From the NCBI RefSeq assembly GCF_021155775.2, contig NC_060235.2, positions 39,100,607-39,164,606 on the forward strand: a stretch of 64,000 bases of DNA, given 5' to 3'. The stretch is from Neodiprion pinetum. Lineage: Eukaryota; Arthropoda; Insecta; Hymenoptera; Diprionidae. This document shows, in pieces, positions 1 through 13,433 of the stretch. Positions within the stretch are counted from its first letter, which is position 1. Each line of letters begins with the position of its first letter. The position numbers and the translations under genes were made by a program. A model generated the notes under the pieces. The model was given only the letters and a program-made list of their open reading frames with translations, was not told where the DNA came from and searched no databases.

Positions 1-392
1 CGCGGAACACGCGGACTACTTCCTAGATCAACCGGCATGTAAAAATGATGAAAAACTATTTGTTGTATGATACGCGTTGGAAACATTGTTCAAGGTTAAT
101 ATATTCCGAGTACGTACATACTGTGCGGTAATTGGCAGTTTGTAGGAAAATGCACGGTAGGTTACGAAATGGGGGATTCGTGGAAATATTCCAAGTGCAA
201 CGTTTAATATGTTTGGATTTTTGCGCACGCAAACGTTGGTCGTATTATTCTGCAAATTATTAATTGACGACAACAGACGAGCGCAGTGGTTGGTATTATT
301 CTAGAAAACACTTTTCCGGTGGGGTCTACAATCGTTCGCTAATATCAAGGATCTTCAACTTATCGCTTACAGTGTGCACGATCGATCCTCGG

Positions 393-790
393 CGCTCTTT
401 TTGGTCGATAATGTCGCTCTGGATCACTTCGGATTTCTCTTTGCTGCTCGGTAAGGCAGAATCCTCTGATTCATCACTGCGCCTGGCGACGAAGCGGTAG
501 GCAACTCATAATACATTCATATCGAGTGTTTAGTATCAGATCATCGGTTGATACCAAGCGTGGTTTCATATGAAAACCGAAACCATATTTTTCGGCTTGG
601 CTACATTCTGTGAGAATAACTGAAGCTTTTCGATTCGGCATCCGTCTTCTCGGCGGATAAAATCACTCTGGATCCCTTCGGACTTCGTTCCACACCTCGG
701 TAATGTAGGATTCTCGAATTCACCTCTGCGCCTGGCGAACAAGTGGCAGGCAACTGGAAATACATTTGTGTCGAACGGTTAGTATTCGAC
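393..790. repeat. Imperfect direct duplication (393-540 and 642-790)
   Basis: Two segments of about 148 bp match in order: CTCTGGATC(A/C)CTTCGGA, then CTCGGTAA, then CTGCGCCTGGCGA, then GGCAACT, then AATACATT, then TAGTAT. The spacer (541-641) contains the palindrome GGTTTCATATGAAAACC. Identity looks like roughly 70 %. On the - strand both copies can be read as similar peptide (LPxxxSPGA...NxRILxYR), but the first copy has an in-frame stop. No gene is recognised. Confidence 0.6.
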
Positions 791-3700
791 ACCTTGCACC
801 AGGCGAAGCTCCCAATGAAAGCCGATCGAATGTTGTTTTTTCTTGTTACCGCTTGTGGGGTATTCCATCTCTTGAATTCTCCAAGTTGAAAAATAAAACA
901 CGATTTTATGGCACTTTCTGCGGCCCGAGACCCAAGAATTTAATCAATTGGGAGGGATAAGTGTTGTCATACACGCAGGGGATTGTTGGAAAAACAGCAT
1001 CAGCGCCCAGAGGTAATCACACCGCACCTTTGAACAGGGCCAAAGAGAGACAAAAATGTGAGCTAAATGTCACCGCACCTTATGGTTGCGACTTACGATA
1101 AGTATTTGATGAAGTTTCGCAACGCGTACCACGCGCTAACTGACCGAACGAAGGAGAGAAAAGTCATTTATTTAGCAACAGTGAACGGTCATTGCGGCAG
1201 CTCTCTTCTCTGGCGCAATATCCAAGACTTTGCATGTATTTGCGCGCCGTTTCTTACGTTTCTTCTCATCACAGGCAATCGGAAAATGGGCATGAAAAAT
1301 TTATTCTTACGATTATTTCGAGGATTCCAGAAGAGTTAGCCGAAACAGAATCATAAAAAAAAGAGAGGCAAAAAAAAAAAAAAAAAAGAAAACAATTTCA
1401 ATCCGTGGAAATCAAACAGTTTTCGAAATAATAAAAATTGTACAATATTGTGTAATTGGGTATTTTCAATTACCTAAATTTACGGTTTGGTTTCTTTCCG
1501 TTCGTTTTGAGAGAACATTATTGTATAATTCCATATTGTCGAATTAAATTATATTTTATTACTTCTGATTTAAAACCGATTAGCCGCGTAAAATAATAAA
1601 AATTACTTCATCTATCGAAAAAACCTGTACAGATTTCAGTTATACGCTAGGTTTGCGCATGTTTATGTAATCGTACCTAATTTCCGCAGTAAAAAGATGC
1701 GCAAGTACCGTACGGATTGCATTAGCGTGCAGAGCCGCGTACTCGCAACAAAAATGAAATCTTAAAAAAATTGAATATAAATACCGTGGCCATAAAATTT
1801 TATCAACGATAGATTTTCGCGTGTCTAAAAGGTAAATTTCATCTATTCAATTCAGTCTTACATCGCACGGCATGAATATAAATAGTCGAATTTGCATCTG
1901 TACCAACAACTTCAAACGGTGTTGCATTACGTTAATTAATAAACACGAAAAAACGTGGAATACATTATTGTGTAATTTGCTCCTACGATTTTGCGAATTT
2001 AGAATATATTATCTCGAGGTTTACCTAAAGAAACACGAATTACATTTATCTCTATATCTTTATCCAGGCATTAAAATGGCGTTTTGTAAAATCCGGTGTC
2101 AGATTTCAGCGACTCAAAATTCGCGAAAGTGCTTAAAACTTTGGTTTTTTCTATCAAAATCAAATCCAACACGCGTATCGATAAAAATGCTTGTCAGTGA
2201 AAGTGTTGCCTCGAAATATTTCGTCCTTCTAATGGGTTTACCGATCGTCAGCAGTGGCGGCAATTCTGTTTTATTAGAGATAAGAAGGGGCGCTGTTGTA
2301 CAACTTAATTTCAATCCGCTCTTACTCTCAATTTCTGCACATTTCGATCACATCTGGAGCACAAGAGTTCGCAAAGGGCCTCTCGCCATGAAGTAGGTAT
2401 CCACTTATTGTTTCGCCTGAAACGATCTGGTTAATACGGTTGTAAGCTTTCGCCTCAGTCGTTACACGGGAGTTCTTTACCTCCCGGAAGTTCGCTGTCC
2501 GCGGAGTCTCTGGGACAGGTATAATCACGTAATAATCACCACCACCTGCAGACCGGTGCGATATAAATCATGGCGAAAAAAAAAAGAAGGGAAAAAAATA
2601 ATCGTATCAGTGTGCATTGTTCGGTACGAGTCGCTATACCGTGTTCGTTCATTGCCGAGTGTTTTGCAAATGCATGTACACAAGCTTTTTGCCTTGGTAT
2701 AAAGTTATGTAATATAATAATGCATCGTCGTTATTCCCGAGAACTTTTGCTGTATTTTCTTCTTCTTCTTTCTTGTCAAAAAAATTACCACGGACGGTGA
2801 GAATAAACAGGTAACGAGGGTATAATAGGTCGGAAATTTTCTACGATGGAACAAAAATCATCTACGATGACGCCGTCGTAATTTCTTTGATTAACCCGAG
2901 TGTTGTAATTTGAAATTTACCACGATATTCAGTAATCAGTATCGAAAATTTGACTGTTACTCGCTCGAACGTCGAAAATTCGTCAACGTTTATAGCATAA
3001 ATAATTGATCAGGTTTTTTAGAAATTTGTAAATTTTTATTCAATCATATTACGGCCCGCGAGTCGACGACCAAGTTCTGTATTTGGCAAGTCTTGCGTGG
3101 AGATTGAGAACGTAGTAATTTGAGGGTAAAAAAAAAAAAAAAAACAAACATCATAATATCGGCATGCAGAATCGCGTATTATACCATTAAGTATCAGCAA
3201 TTAAAGTACACGATTCCTGTAACAAAGGTGGGACATCTTAATTCCTTAGTCATGATTCTGGTTCCTTCATACATATACGCATAGTGAGAAAAAGAATCGT
3301 TTCTAACTCACCTTGAACCATGAACCGAAATTTTTTCGCCTTGTATTACGTGACTGTAACTATAAAAATAAAGTTTGAACGTCAGACTTTGTCCTAAAAA
3401 AAAATTTCAACATATACTTTATTTCAGAGAATAGAATAGAGTCAAATTGAATGACGCGTCCTGTGTTTCGGGAGGATTTTCATGGTTTGTTTAAAAATGA
3501 ACATTTAGATTTTTAATCGGTAAAAAATAAATGGAAAATGAGCGATCGAAGACATCATCCCTTTTCTGAAACAGTCGAATAACTTGTCATTACCGACGTC
3601 ATCGTCATCTGAAAACTTATGAAACTTTCATAACTGTGACGTAAACCCAAGGTGCATTGTAGGGAAAACGGGAGGAGAGAAATGACGGGTATGGACCGAG

Positions 3701-5348
3701 CTGCGGGGCCCGGTGAAAATAAATCGGTCTCCCTCTCCACTGCGGGGGACCTACTTAGGCCCTGATTCCCACTTCGTCAATTTCCGCAGGCCAAGTAGCC
3801 GGGGATAGCACAAGTCCCAGTTCGTTCCTAACGCCATAAGGTAGACGCCACATGTTGCCTATCGCCAATAAAAGCGAAGCTTTCCGCACTTCGCAACAGA
3901 GTCACGGATTAAACGGTCCTCGTACCGGCGTCCCTCAGCCGGACCCCAGGAATAAAGTTTAAAAAAAAAACAAAACATAGAAAACCAACCGATCGCGCAT
4001 CATTAACGATCCTTAGAACAAAGAGGATCGTGGATTCTGCAAATAAGCTCGTAAAATCGTCAGGGAAATCGGTAATCGGTCTGGTCACGGGGTCGATTAC
4101 AGTCACCGAATCGTCGGTAGATCAGGATCGGTAAATATATCGGTAAAACCAGGGTGTTCTCGTTTGTGTTTGCCGGAAGCCGGTCATCGTCGCTGGTGAA
4201 AAATCGCCGACAACCCGCGTACTCTTGGGAGGAATAAAAAAGTAAATAAAGAAGGGGATAAGTATTGAAAATTTGAAAGTATTAAACTTCTTCATTTCCC
4301 GCTCGTTCAAAGTTTCAAAATGGAATAATCGGCCGTCTGCGACGGATGAACTGAGGAATCGCATTCATCGATCTGGCAAGTAAGTGTTACGCGTAAAATT
4401 CGACAAATTCTGTAAAATATTTATGCACGCGAAGCCGATATTTTGCCTCCGATTCGTCATTTGCCGCTTAGCGAAAAAGGCTCGTTGCCTTTAGTTCGGC
4501 CCGATCGCGTCCACGGCTTGGTGGACACTTTCAACGTTCTAAACTAGAGAAATCGTGGCGGAAATCTTACTATCATCTAAGAGACCTTGTTCCGGTTTAC
4601 TAAACGTGTATATGCCTGCACGAAAGTCCTATAAGACCGGTTTTATTTCTCGTTTCTGTATGCATACGTGCGTTAGGTATTAAGGTGAATATATATTTAT
4701 ACGTGTTTAACGTTATTGTGTACCTTACGTACACGTAATTACCAGCTTACGTGTAGAATATTTTAACTCGATTCAAGAGGGGAATTAAAAAAGACTGTAA
4801 GTGCCTTAAACATGGAGAGAAACTGTTTTTTTCTTTCTTGCATAGTTCTTCGTCGCTTGAATTTGTCTGTGCATGGAAAAATGAAAGGGGAAAAAAAAAA
4901 AACAGAAACTGCCACTCACACTCTCTTTTAATTCTCATATGTACTCGAATTATACGCAAATATTTAAAAGTTGTAACGTTGTGAATTTTCGATCGCATTT
5001 TAACCCTGCGTAAAATTTGCAAATTTGTTTTCACACCTCGCTGTTAACTTTCCGAGATCACACCGGTCAATGCGAATTTTCAGTCTCGGTGTTCTAGATG
5101 TTAAATTTTCATTTCTTTCACGTGAGCGACGAGAAGACATGAAAAAAAAAAAAAAAAACAGTTGTATTAGATAAAATTTACTTTTGTAGAAACCAGAACG
5201 ATATTTCGGGTTTCAAGAAAAGTTACCTATATTCTCAAACATTTATTGTAAATAACGACTAAACAAACTTAGGTTTCGGTTTTGATTCACTTTTGTTCGA
5301 AAATAATAATAAATCACAGGTCAACAAAATTTTTTTTATTTACTTCGA

Positions 5349-5512
5349 GTTTATATCTAAATAAACAAATTTCGCTTCCATATCGAATAATAACCGAAAT
5401 CTTCGTTTATCGGCGTAAAAAAAGTACAAAAGAAAACTTTATAAGCAACAGATCGAGATAGTTGGTTATTATTCGACGTATAGGATCAAAATTTATTTAT
5501 TTAAATGTAAAC
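5349..5512. repeat. Foldback inverted repeat, about 50-bp arms
   Basis: Left arm 5349-5397 and right arm 5463-5512 are imperfect reverse complements (both contain TCGAATAATAACC and an AAATAAA-rich start) around a 66-bp spacer. It is probably a remnant of a palindromic miniature transposon. No target duplication was identified. Confidence 0.5.
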
Positions 5513-6319
5513 TGTAAAAATAATGTGTTTTTTTTTTTCTTTTCTAATCCGAGCAATTAATCGCCGCACATTGTTACACCTTACCGGTAACACATCGCGT
5601 TATATTCCAACCGTTACTTTCACGATCGTTCGATTTCACGATCAATCAAACTCTGCCGAAAAAAATTAAAACGATTGCGCAACACGGCCTCCGGTCTTCG
5701 ATATGCAATAATAATTTCCAATCGAATTTCGAGCGTGTCGAAAAAGAAGAATAATCTATAGTCCGTCCATCATTCCGAAGAGAAGAAAGAATAATTTCCC
5801 TTACGAAACTGTTAAATATTACACAAATAGTTTGTAAATATTTAACGGCGATCGAACTCCTCAACGAAGACGAATGTTATGAAAATTATGCTTCCGGATA
5901 CCGGAGGCTCGAATTCCTCCGACATTTAATTCGTTTTATTCGCTCGCTATATTTTCACGCGCATTGCCCGAGGGCTCGATCATGTAACTCCGCATATTTA
6001 ACCGCTCGCAAACACGCGGAAAAAGGCGCTCCCGTACGCGTCTCCATTTGCTTTCTTGTTACGCTTTCTTCAGACCATTTCTCCCAAGCTCTGTAATGTA
6101 CTTAACTGCACGTATATCAAGCAGTCGGAATCTGCGTCGAGTGCACATATGCGTCAGTTTTGCTGCAACGAAGGTGAGACGCGATATCGAAACGATTAAT
6201 AAGGAAGCCGACGCAACGCGACTCGCGGTCAAAGAGCGAAAGCTGATTGCAATTTGTCTGGGATCCTTGAAATTTACGACTCTTTGATACGGATTTACAC
6301 AAGATATATTCGGTTTCAT

Positions 6320-6456
6320 AGAGAAATTTTTACTTCCGTTTACCGATCACTCCTCAACTAATTTCATTTTTTACCACGATCGAAAAATATTATAGTTCTA
6401 GGTAGAAAATGATCATTAGCTTTATAGCTGTTATGGGAATTCTAGTAACGATATCG
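6320..6456 (+). mobile_element. Degraded 5' fragment of the CACTGAG MITE family
   Basis: Matches the left half of the intact copies (AGAGAAATTTTTA, TTCATTTTTTACCACGATCG, GGTAGAAAATGA, AGCTGTTA in the same order) with many substitutions and no right end. An old truncated copy. Confidence 0.5.
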
Positions 6457-9077
6457 CAAAATGGTTACTATAACCATACTTCGTTGTCTATTAACAAGAA
6501 AATTTATGGGTTTTAATTAACTGACACCTTTTTCATCGACTTATAAGTCAGAAATTGTGCTATTGAAAGTTATAATCACATTAAATAGTAAGTTCGACCG
6601 CGTTGTAATCTTGTAACGTGTAATGTAATTTTTATTATCGCACCCGCACGATGGTATAAAATTAAATCAGAGTCCCCTGAAGGTTGAAAATTTGATTAAC
6701 CACGCGTTCAGAGATTCTTAAAACCAAGTATCTGCCGCTGACTAGTCGTTAAAAAAAAAAGTTCAAGTCCGCGTATCGGGAACTTATTTATATTCAATCC
6801 TGTATAAAGTTTCAAACCTGCAGAGTGAAAACTCGCGGTTACGCGCCGAGTGGTATTAATATAGTCACAGTTATATCGTAAGCCGAGCAATCTCTACCCG
6901 TTACACTTGCTACAACAATCGTACATATCGTGGCAACGCCCAAAGCGTGCCAGCCTCGTTGAATCTAATTGTAAGATTCTATTCAGAACGTGACGTTTGC
7001 CATGCGCATTGAAGAGAGTTGGAGAATCGCGGTGGGGAAAATGAAATACGGATATGAAATATGAAATGAAGAAAGAAAGGATCGGTCGATCAGCTCCTCC
7101 TTATTTCCGGAATTTGAACAAGATCTACGAAATTTTTATTTTTTTTTTTTGGTAAGAGCTGAAACGTTCTTTCTGCTTTCAATTTCTTCATTCCTCTTTC
7201 AAATTTTCACCATCCGCATATAGCGGTTTCGCTGATGCGCGAATTCGCCGTTTCGAATATTGTCGAAAGTTTGGCGGTAAAAAATCAAAGACCAGACAGC
7301 TCACGGCAATATATTTTGGTTATAGCTCATGGCCTCTGACATCCGCACTTGTAATAGTAGACCAGGTCTAACAGATCCTTGAAAGCTGCATCGCAATTAT
7401 ACTTTTTTTTTTTTTTTTACCGGTTACAATATGGTCCTGGTCACGTTTCTATACAACAGTACATATGATGATTCTGCTTATTATATTGTACACACACATT
7501 GAACAGACGCAAGTATCCGTATAATTATAAAGGCGGATTCGTTGTTAACGATTTTATCGCAGGCATGTGAGAAAAGTCTTTTTTTTGCTTTTTTTTTTTT
7601 TTTACTCTCTTTGCTGTAATTAATTTTTTTTCTTTAGCATTTTTTATCTTGTTTCCTTTGTACTTTTGACGGTCTGCACGGCGACATTCGGAGAGAACGG
7701 TTCTAAGCCATAAAAAAAAAAACGAAAAAAAAAAAAAAAACGCCTTTCCGATCTAACGCCTGCACACTTTACCACGCGTAATGTATACCTGCCAACGTTA
7801 AAAGACTCATACGAAAATTCAAATTTTGTTAATTAACGTAATGTCGTTATTATTCTGTAGAATAAGCACGCAAGTCGATAAAAAATATTACCGTTAGGTA
7901 TAGTGGGATTTGATTTATTCTTAGATTATACTTGACTTCGATTCTTGAAAATTTCTGAAAAAAATTCTGTTCAACTCGAGATAGTATTGAGAATAACGTC
8001 AATGTTTTTGCCTTTTGTAAAATAGATTTAAACAAAATGAAGAGAGAAAGATTGTTTTATTTTTCTGTTATATAGGTAGGCATATTATTGTGCTCTGATA
8101 AGTTGGACAATATTGAGCGTACAAATCGGAGGTTCGTTTACCGGTGCAATAAAGAGAGAGAAAAAAATAAAAATAAGCAAAATACAAACAAATTACCGGT
8201 TAAAATCACGTACAAGTGAATCGTGTAAAATGAGAATATCGCGTGTGACTTCGCGATGAGCTTCGTTTCTCGTTAACGGAGTTCACGAAACGAAATACGC
8301 AACGCTGTTTACAATAATCGAATGCATATTTATGAAAGAGATGCGATACGGAGGCGAAGAACGGTACCGGGCGTCAAACCGGATGAGAATAAGATGCTGA
8401 CCCAGATGAAGAAGGTGCCTTTAACCCTACCTCAACCGAACAGCCTCGGGGCGAAGAACGGTCGCATTTCGGACACCGCAAAGCAGGTTCCGTTGGCTCC
8501 GAGGTGTTCGGCCTGAAGATATACGGAGAAAGGAGGAGATTGTAACAGATTCGAAGACCCAATTTCATCTAATTCCGAGGCGCATTGACGCGGAGCGACG
8601 GAGTTGAAATTCTCGTCGTTCTCTCCGTGAACGGCGCTGTAAATGGCACCTTTAACACATTTTATTTATAATGAGATTTCGAGGCGACGATGTGAGAATT
8701 GAACGCGCAAACACGGACGGTAAGAGGAAGAAACGGACCTCGATGGACCGACGTGTTTCTACCTTCACTAATTTCGGCGCTGGTACGAGCAGAGAAAAGA
8801 CCGGTACCGGTTCTCAACGGATCGCTCGACTTACTTACCTGCCCGCTTACGCCGATATATCCGCAAGCTTTCTTCATCCGAAGCCCGGTCATTTAACGGC
8901 GGTGTTGGTCGAGTTCGGTGAATTGGGAGCCGAACCAATTAACGCGACATTGAAAAAGACCGGCCTTTTATGACGAGACGAGACGTTATTAATGGGTTAT
9001 TAACCCAATTTAGGTGCGTTAAAAAAGGCGATTTTCATGAATTTTTTCAATAGGTTTGTATTATTAATATTGAAGTA

Positions 9078-9502
9078 TAAGTTGTTACACTTAATAAATA
9101 CACTCCCGAAATAGATGGAAAGATTTTTTTCAATTTATTTTAGTTCCAATCATTTATATCAAGGATCTTTGAAAATTTTCATTTTGACTATTTTTATTTG
9201 GCCAAAGACATTGAAAAGAAACGTGGATTTCTTTTGTTTTTCGAAATATGTCCGCCATTTTGTCAATTTTGCAAAAATAAAAAATCGTATGATATGCGCT
9301 ATAGCTATTAATACACTGAATCTAAAACCGTTCGATTTTTTTTTTGGACCATCAATCCCAGGGATTTCATCAACAGCGCAGACCCATCTTTTTTTCGAAT
9401 CTTTCTTCAGCTACCACTTTCATGTATAAAAACTCACTGAAATGAATTAAAAAAAATCTTTCCTTGTATTTCGGGAGTGTATTTATTAAATGTAACAACT
9501 TA
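9078..9502. mobile_element. TA-flanked MITE with 34-bp terminal inverted repeats (CTCCCGAAAT type)
   Basis: The ends are near-perfect inverted repeats: 9079-9112 and 9468-9501 differ at one position and end inward in CTCCCGAAAT. The element is flanked by TA at 9076-9077 and 9503-9504, as expected for Tc1/mariner-class insertion. 425 bp, AT-rich, no transposase. Its right TA is also the left TA of the next element. Confidence 0.8.
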
Positions 9503-9504
9503 TA

Positions 9505-9900
9505 TCGGGACAATCTGTTTAAACTTGAAAATCAACCGCGCATGCGCGAGTTTTATCGGCTGTTCGCGCAGGCTGGCCAATCCGAGTTTTCAGCTGTCGA
9601 ACTCTTTCTGCCGGCGATGCGGTTGATACGAATTTTCGAGGTTAGAATCTCAAATAATCGAGGCAGCGACTCGGAAAGGTTTCGGAAGCGTTTGTTGTCG
9701 GGTCGGAAAGTTGATTCTTCGAAGAACGCTCGGAATTCAATGCTTACGCTCTTTGAAAATTCGAACGTAGAAATTTTGCGTAGGTTGGCCCGCCTGCGTC
9801 GCGGACAAAATTATCGCTGCGGGAAGATTTGGCCTACCAATGAGATTTGATTATTTGGCGCATGCGCGGTTCATTTTCAAGTTTCAAGAGATTGTCCCGG
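9505..9900. mobile_element. 396-bp TA-flanked MITE, copy 1 (GCGCATGCGC in both ends)
   Basis: About 42-bp terminal inverted repeats (CGGGACAATCTGTTTAAACT at left, GATTGTCCCGG at right), flanked by TA at 9503-9504 and 9901-9902. Copy 2 at 15628 is the same length and differs at about 8 positions. Each end holds GCGCATGCGC, a perfect NRF-1/EWG-type palindrome. A reading frame of about 119 codons is open through most of the element in both copies (reverse frame open too in copy 2), but it has no recognisable domain and I treat it as non-coding. Confidence 0.85.
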
Positions 9901-12125
9901 TATATCGATATTTATAATACAAACCAATTAAAAAAAACTTATGAAAACAGCCTTTTCTTAGCGCGCCTGAATTGGGTAGATTCATTAATGCCGAGTCGCT
10001 TCGTTCGCGTTTATTTTATTAATGAAAATTTTTCGACATTGGTATTGCGATCGAGGTGCAAAATTCTTTGGACGCAATAACCGTGGACGATTTTTTTAAA
10101 GGAAGCAATTTGAGTTAGCGATTCGTGCAGATTAAACGGATCGTTTGTTTATATCTCGAAAAAGCTTCCTCTCTCAAAAGTCTGCGAGAGCAAAGTGAAG
10201 GCGTCGTGATTCTTCGTCGTGTAGAAAGAACGGCTGTCCAAGTGAGCGTACGAATAAACCGAACGAAGTCGACTCTGGACCGCGAGCTTTTCAAGTGAAA
10301 GCTAACCGCGAATAAACCGTTTTTGCTACGAAACGACGCAGAGTTAGATATTACGTTGCGTACGCGGAGTAACTCGTTACCCAACTGAAAGTTGAGGTGA
10401 TCTTAAGTCCATCGAGTCTCATGGATTTATCATTTGTTTTTTTTTGTTTTTTTGTTGTTTATTAATTAAATTACCGTTGATAATCGATCGGACGCGCGAC
10501 GTTGCGAATCAATTTCCGCCACAGCTGCTGGAATAATTCTTAAACGGTTCGCCAATTCGTCCACACCGGCGGTTAAATTTTTTTACACCGTGAAAGAATC
10601 GCTGGGAAAGAATCTTCGTCGTTACGGAGTATCAGGACGAATTGTCATCTTATCGCGAACAAATTGACGTTGCGAAAGGTTCGCTGGTCTCTCGCCAATT
10701 GCGCCAACGGGTTTAATAATAAGGATAATTGCACACCTACGGACTGCAATTTTATCCGTTTCTCCTGCTCTGTTTCTAGTCCTCTTAAAATTCTGCTCTC
10801 CGTCGACTGACACAAGTCGGCTCAGACTCGCTTTGCGCAGATTATACGGGCCGTTTCACTCGCGCTTACGGCCGTAAATTTGCAATTTCCATTCGCCGGG
10901 TGTCTCTCAAGATGTGCGGTTCAACGAACGACATTGCTCTATGCAAGATGACGACGACTTCGAACGGCTGATATTGATCCGGGACGGTTCGCAAATGACG
11001 AATGATTGCGCGATTCAAGGGAACTGTAGAGCTTCGAGATTTTGAAACTTTTGGTGACTTGGTTTTTTTTATGATAACGGTGCAATTGAACACAACCGGC
11101 TTTAACTTTTCGGACTGTTTACTGGCATATTTGTAAATAATCAAGATGTTGGTTCCCAGGTCATTGATACGGTATTTTTGAAGAAATAGTTTGATCTTTG
11201 CCTTAGGCTTTGAAATTTGAAAAATTTATTGATTTTTTACTTGTTTGCACGGAAATCGAAATTCTATGCTGAAAGATCATTTTTGCAGGAACTAGAACTC
11301 GGCGAGTTACGAATTATAGAGGAGCGATGAGATTCGATAAAGTTGCGAAAAATTTGCCGGAAAAATAAGACAGCGCTGCAGCGTGACGACATTGGAGTTT
11401 CAAGTTTCGGCGATATAACTGCGAGTGCGTTGAACTTGAAAATACTTCTTTTCTTTTTTTTTTTCTTTCACTTAACCGAAAGCGTCGTAATTATATAAAA
11501 ATTGTAGCCTCGTCGAGAAATCTGTTACAGATGCCGAAGGTCGTTTCATAACTCGAAGAATCGTATATTATTTTTCAAATTTCATCCAATCAACCTAATT
11601 CCAGCGGCAACATTTTTTTACAAATCATTTTTTGTAATGAACTAGTCGATCCATCTGAGCAACTCAAGTTTTTGTTAATATGTTTATTCCAGCACATATT
11701 CTACAACGAAAAATTAACGTTTCAAGTTTTCACTCGGAGTAGGATTTCTATTTTTACTATCTTTGAAATTTTTTTTTTTTTTATAAGGACGCCGTTGTGT
11801 TTCGATCAATATTAAAGTATAAAGTTAGGAAATACATTCTTTGTGGCTGATTGTCTTGCAGTTTTCAAAAATTTCCATTAACCAAAAAAATCACCAACAA
11901 CCAATTACGCAACCTTGTGTAGAATTGACAAATATTCGATACTTAAATCGATGTAAAAAAATAGTAAAAATAGGAATTCCACTCCAATCGAACCCTTAAC
12001 ATCTTCGTTTCTCATCTTACAACGTGTAGAGAAATTTTCAAAAAAAAGGTCGTTTTTTGGGTAGCTTACAAAATAATTAATTTAAGAAACTTGTTCGGCA
12101 AAAAAAAAAAAAAAAAGTTTCCGAA

Positions 12126-12210
12126 ACTAGAACTATATTTTTCGACTGTGGTAAAAAATGAAAATAATTAAAGACCTAGCGGTAAACGGAACTGAAAATT
12201 TCTCTCATTG
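12126..12210 (-). mobile_element. Fragment of the CACTGAG MITE (left end, reversed)
   Basis: Reverse complement reads ATGAGAGAAATTTTCAGTTCC, then ACCGCT, then TTTCATTTTTTACCAC, then CGAAAAATATAGTTCTAG, in the order of the left 85 bp of the intact copies. No right end. Confidence 0.55.
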
Positions 12211-13388
12211 TTGAAAACGGACATCCGCTGCTCTCTGTGAGGAGCTGCCGAGTTTGTCCTTATTGCACAAATCGCCGGATTGACGGACGTTGTGCATAAC
12301 TCGGCATAAGCCAGCACGTTACATGTCGGCTCTGAATGCACCTATGCACAATGCCTATGTAACGATCTACCCGTCAGTTTTCTATTCTTGCGTTTAAACT
12401 CGCGGACTTGTATTTCCATATTTTCCCCTCGTCCTGCACTGATTTTCATCACTTTCGATTTATTATTATTTCTCGCATTGCAGTTTATGCATTGACTTAA
12501 GAGTTTCTCGCTCAAATACTGTAATATTCGTCGGTTCCGAGTCTCGTTTCTTACTTTTTTAATCTCGTTTTTTTCGTCAATATCCGATATTTTAATATCG
12601 CATGATACAGCGAAAAGAGTCTGAGATTAATGACTGATGTAACGAATTATGTTACGTTAGAATAGAATTTGTACATCGGATCAGATTACCCGTCAAAATG
12701 CGAAAATCAGCTGTTTAGAAATTGGATTTTTATAGAAAACGCTTGAGAAAGTTGGAAGTTTTTTCAATGGAAATGCTATCATAATTATTTATCATAAAAT
12801 CTATGAAACTTGATAAAAAAAAAAAACGAGATAATGGTTGTTGGAATAATGATATAATCCTGCCAACGACATGTTGAAAAGACGGTGTATAGCTTAAAAA
12901 TGTCGCATCCATGTTCCGACGATGTGGCGCGGAATTTGAGTATCGTGAATCGTATTTTCACATAATCTGGATTGATTTATTAATAATAATAACAAAACAA
13001 AGATAAAATCGTTGACATTTGACCGAACGAAATCTATTTTACATCAAGGTGTATGAAAATAATGGAATTATACACTCGCTATCGATTAAAAATTAAAATT
13101 CGTCAACTTCATTTATCCACATCATTTTAAAGATTTTAATGTAAATTATACTCCTCCAAAAGGATATCCGACTTACTCCGGAGTCAATAAAGAACCACCT
13201 TAAAAGTTTGTACATGGCATATAAGATTATACAAGATTGGTTTTTCAAAGCGTTTCTCACAGCATCAATAAATATATTCCACCGAAAATTCGTGCTACCG
13301 ATTCTGAGAAATATGACGATAATTGCTATTGAATCGGCGCATCAATTAACAAACCTTACTGTCCGTAATACGTTATAAAAAGAGACAG

Positions 13389-13392
<4 letters not shown>

Positions 13393-13433
<41 letters not shown>
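13393..13433. repeat. (GA)n microsatellite
   Basis: About 20 uninterrupted AG dinucleotides. Likely polymorphic; GAGA-type tracts can also bind GAGA factor in insects, but there is no gene adjacent. Confidence 0.9.

Larger units (their letters stand above)
791..9077. other. Non-genic interval
   Basis: AT-rich DNA with poly-A/T runs (for example 1370-1387, 3127-3144, 7393-7419) and short open frames without recognisable protein content. A GC-richer stretch near 3740-3960 and another near 8330-8980 stand out in composition but match nothing I know. A degraded fragment of the CACTGAG MITE lies near 6320-6456, and an inverted repeat at 5349-5512. The first exon of elongase A could lie here or in 10-16 kb unseen. 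Confidence 0.5.

Noticed and set aside
1872..2396. 174-codon open frame, + strand
   Set aside because: Longest single open frame outside the elongases except for the last exon of D, but its composition (many C, L, I, K) is that of translated AT-rich DNA, with no domain, signal or neighbour to support it.
8322..8973. Overlapping open frames of 60-100 codons in a GC-richer stretch
   Set aside because: Frames are open on both strands at once and share no recognisable protein features. GC content alone explains fewer stops.
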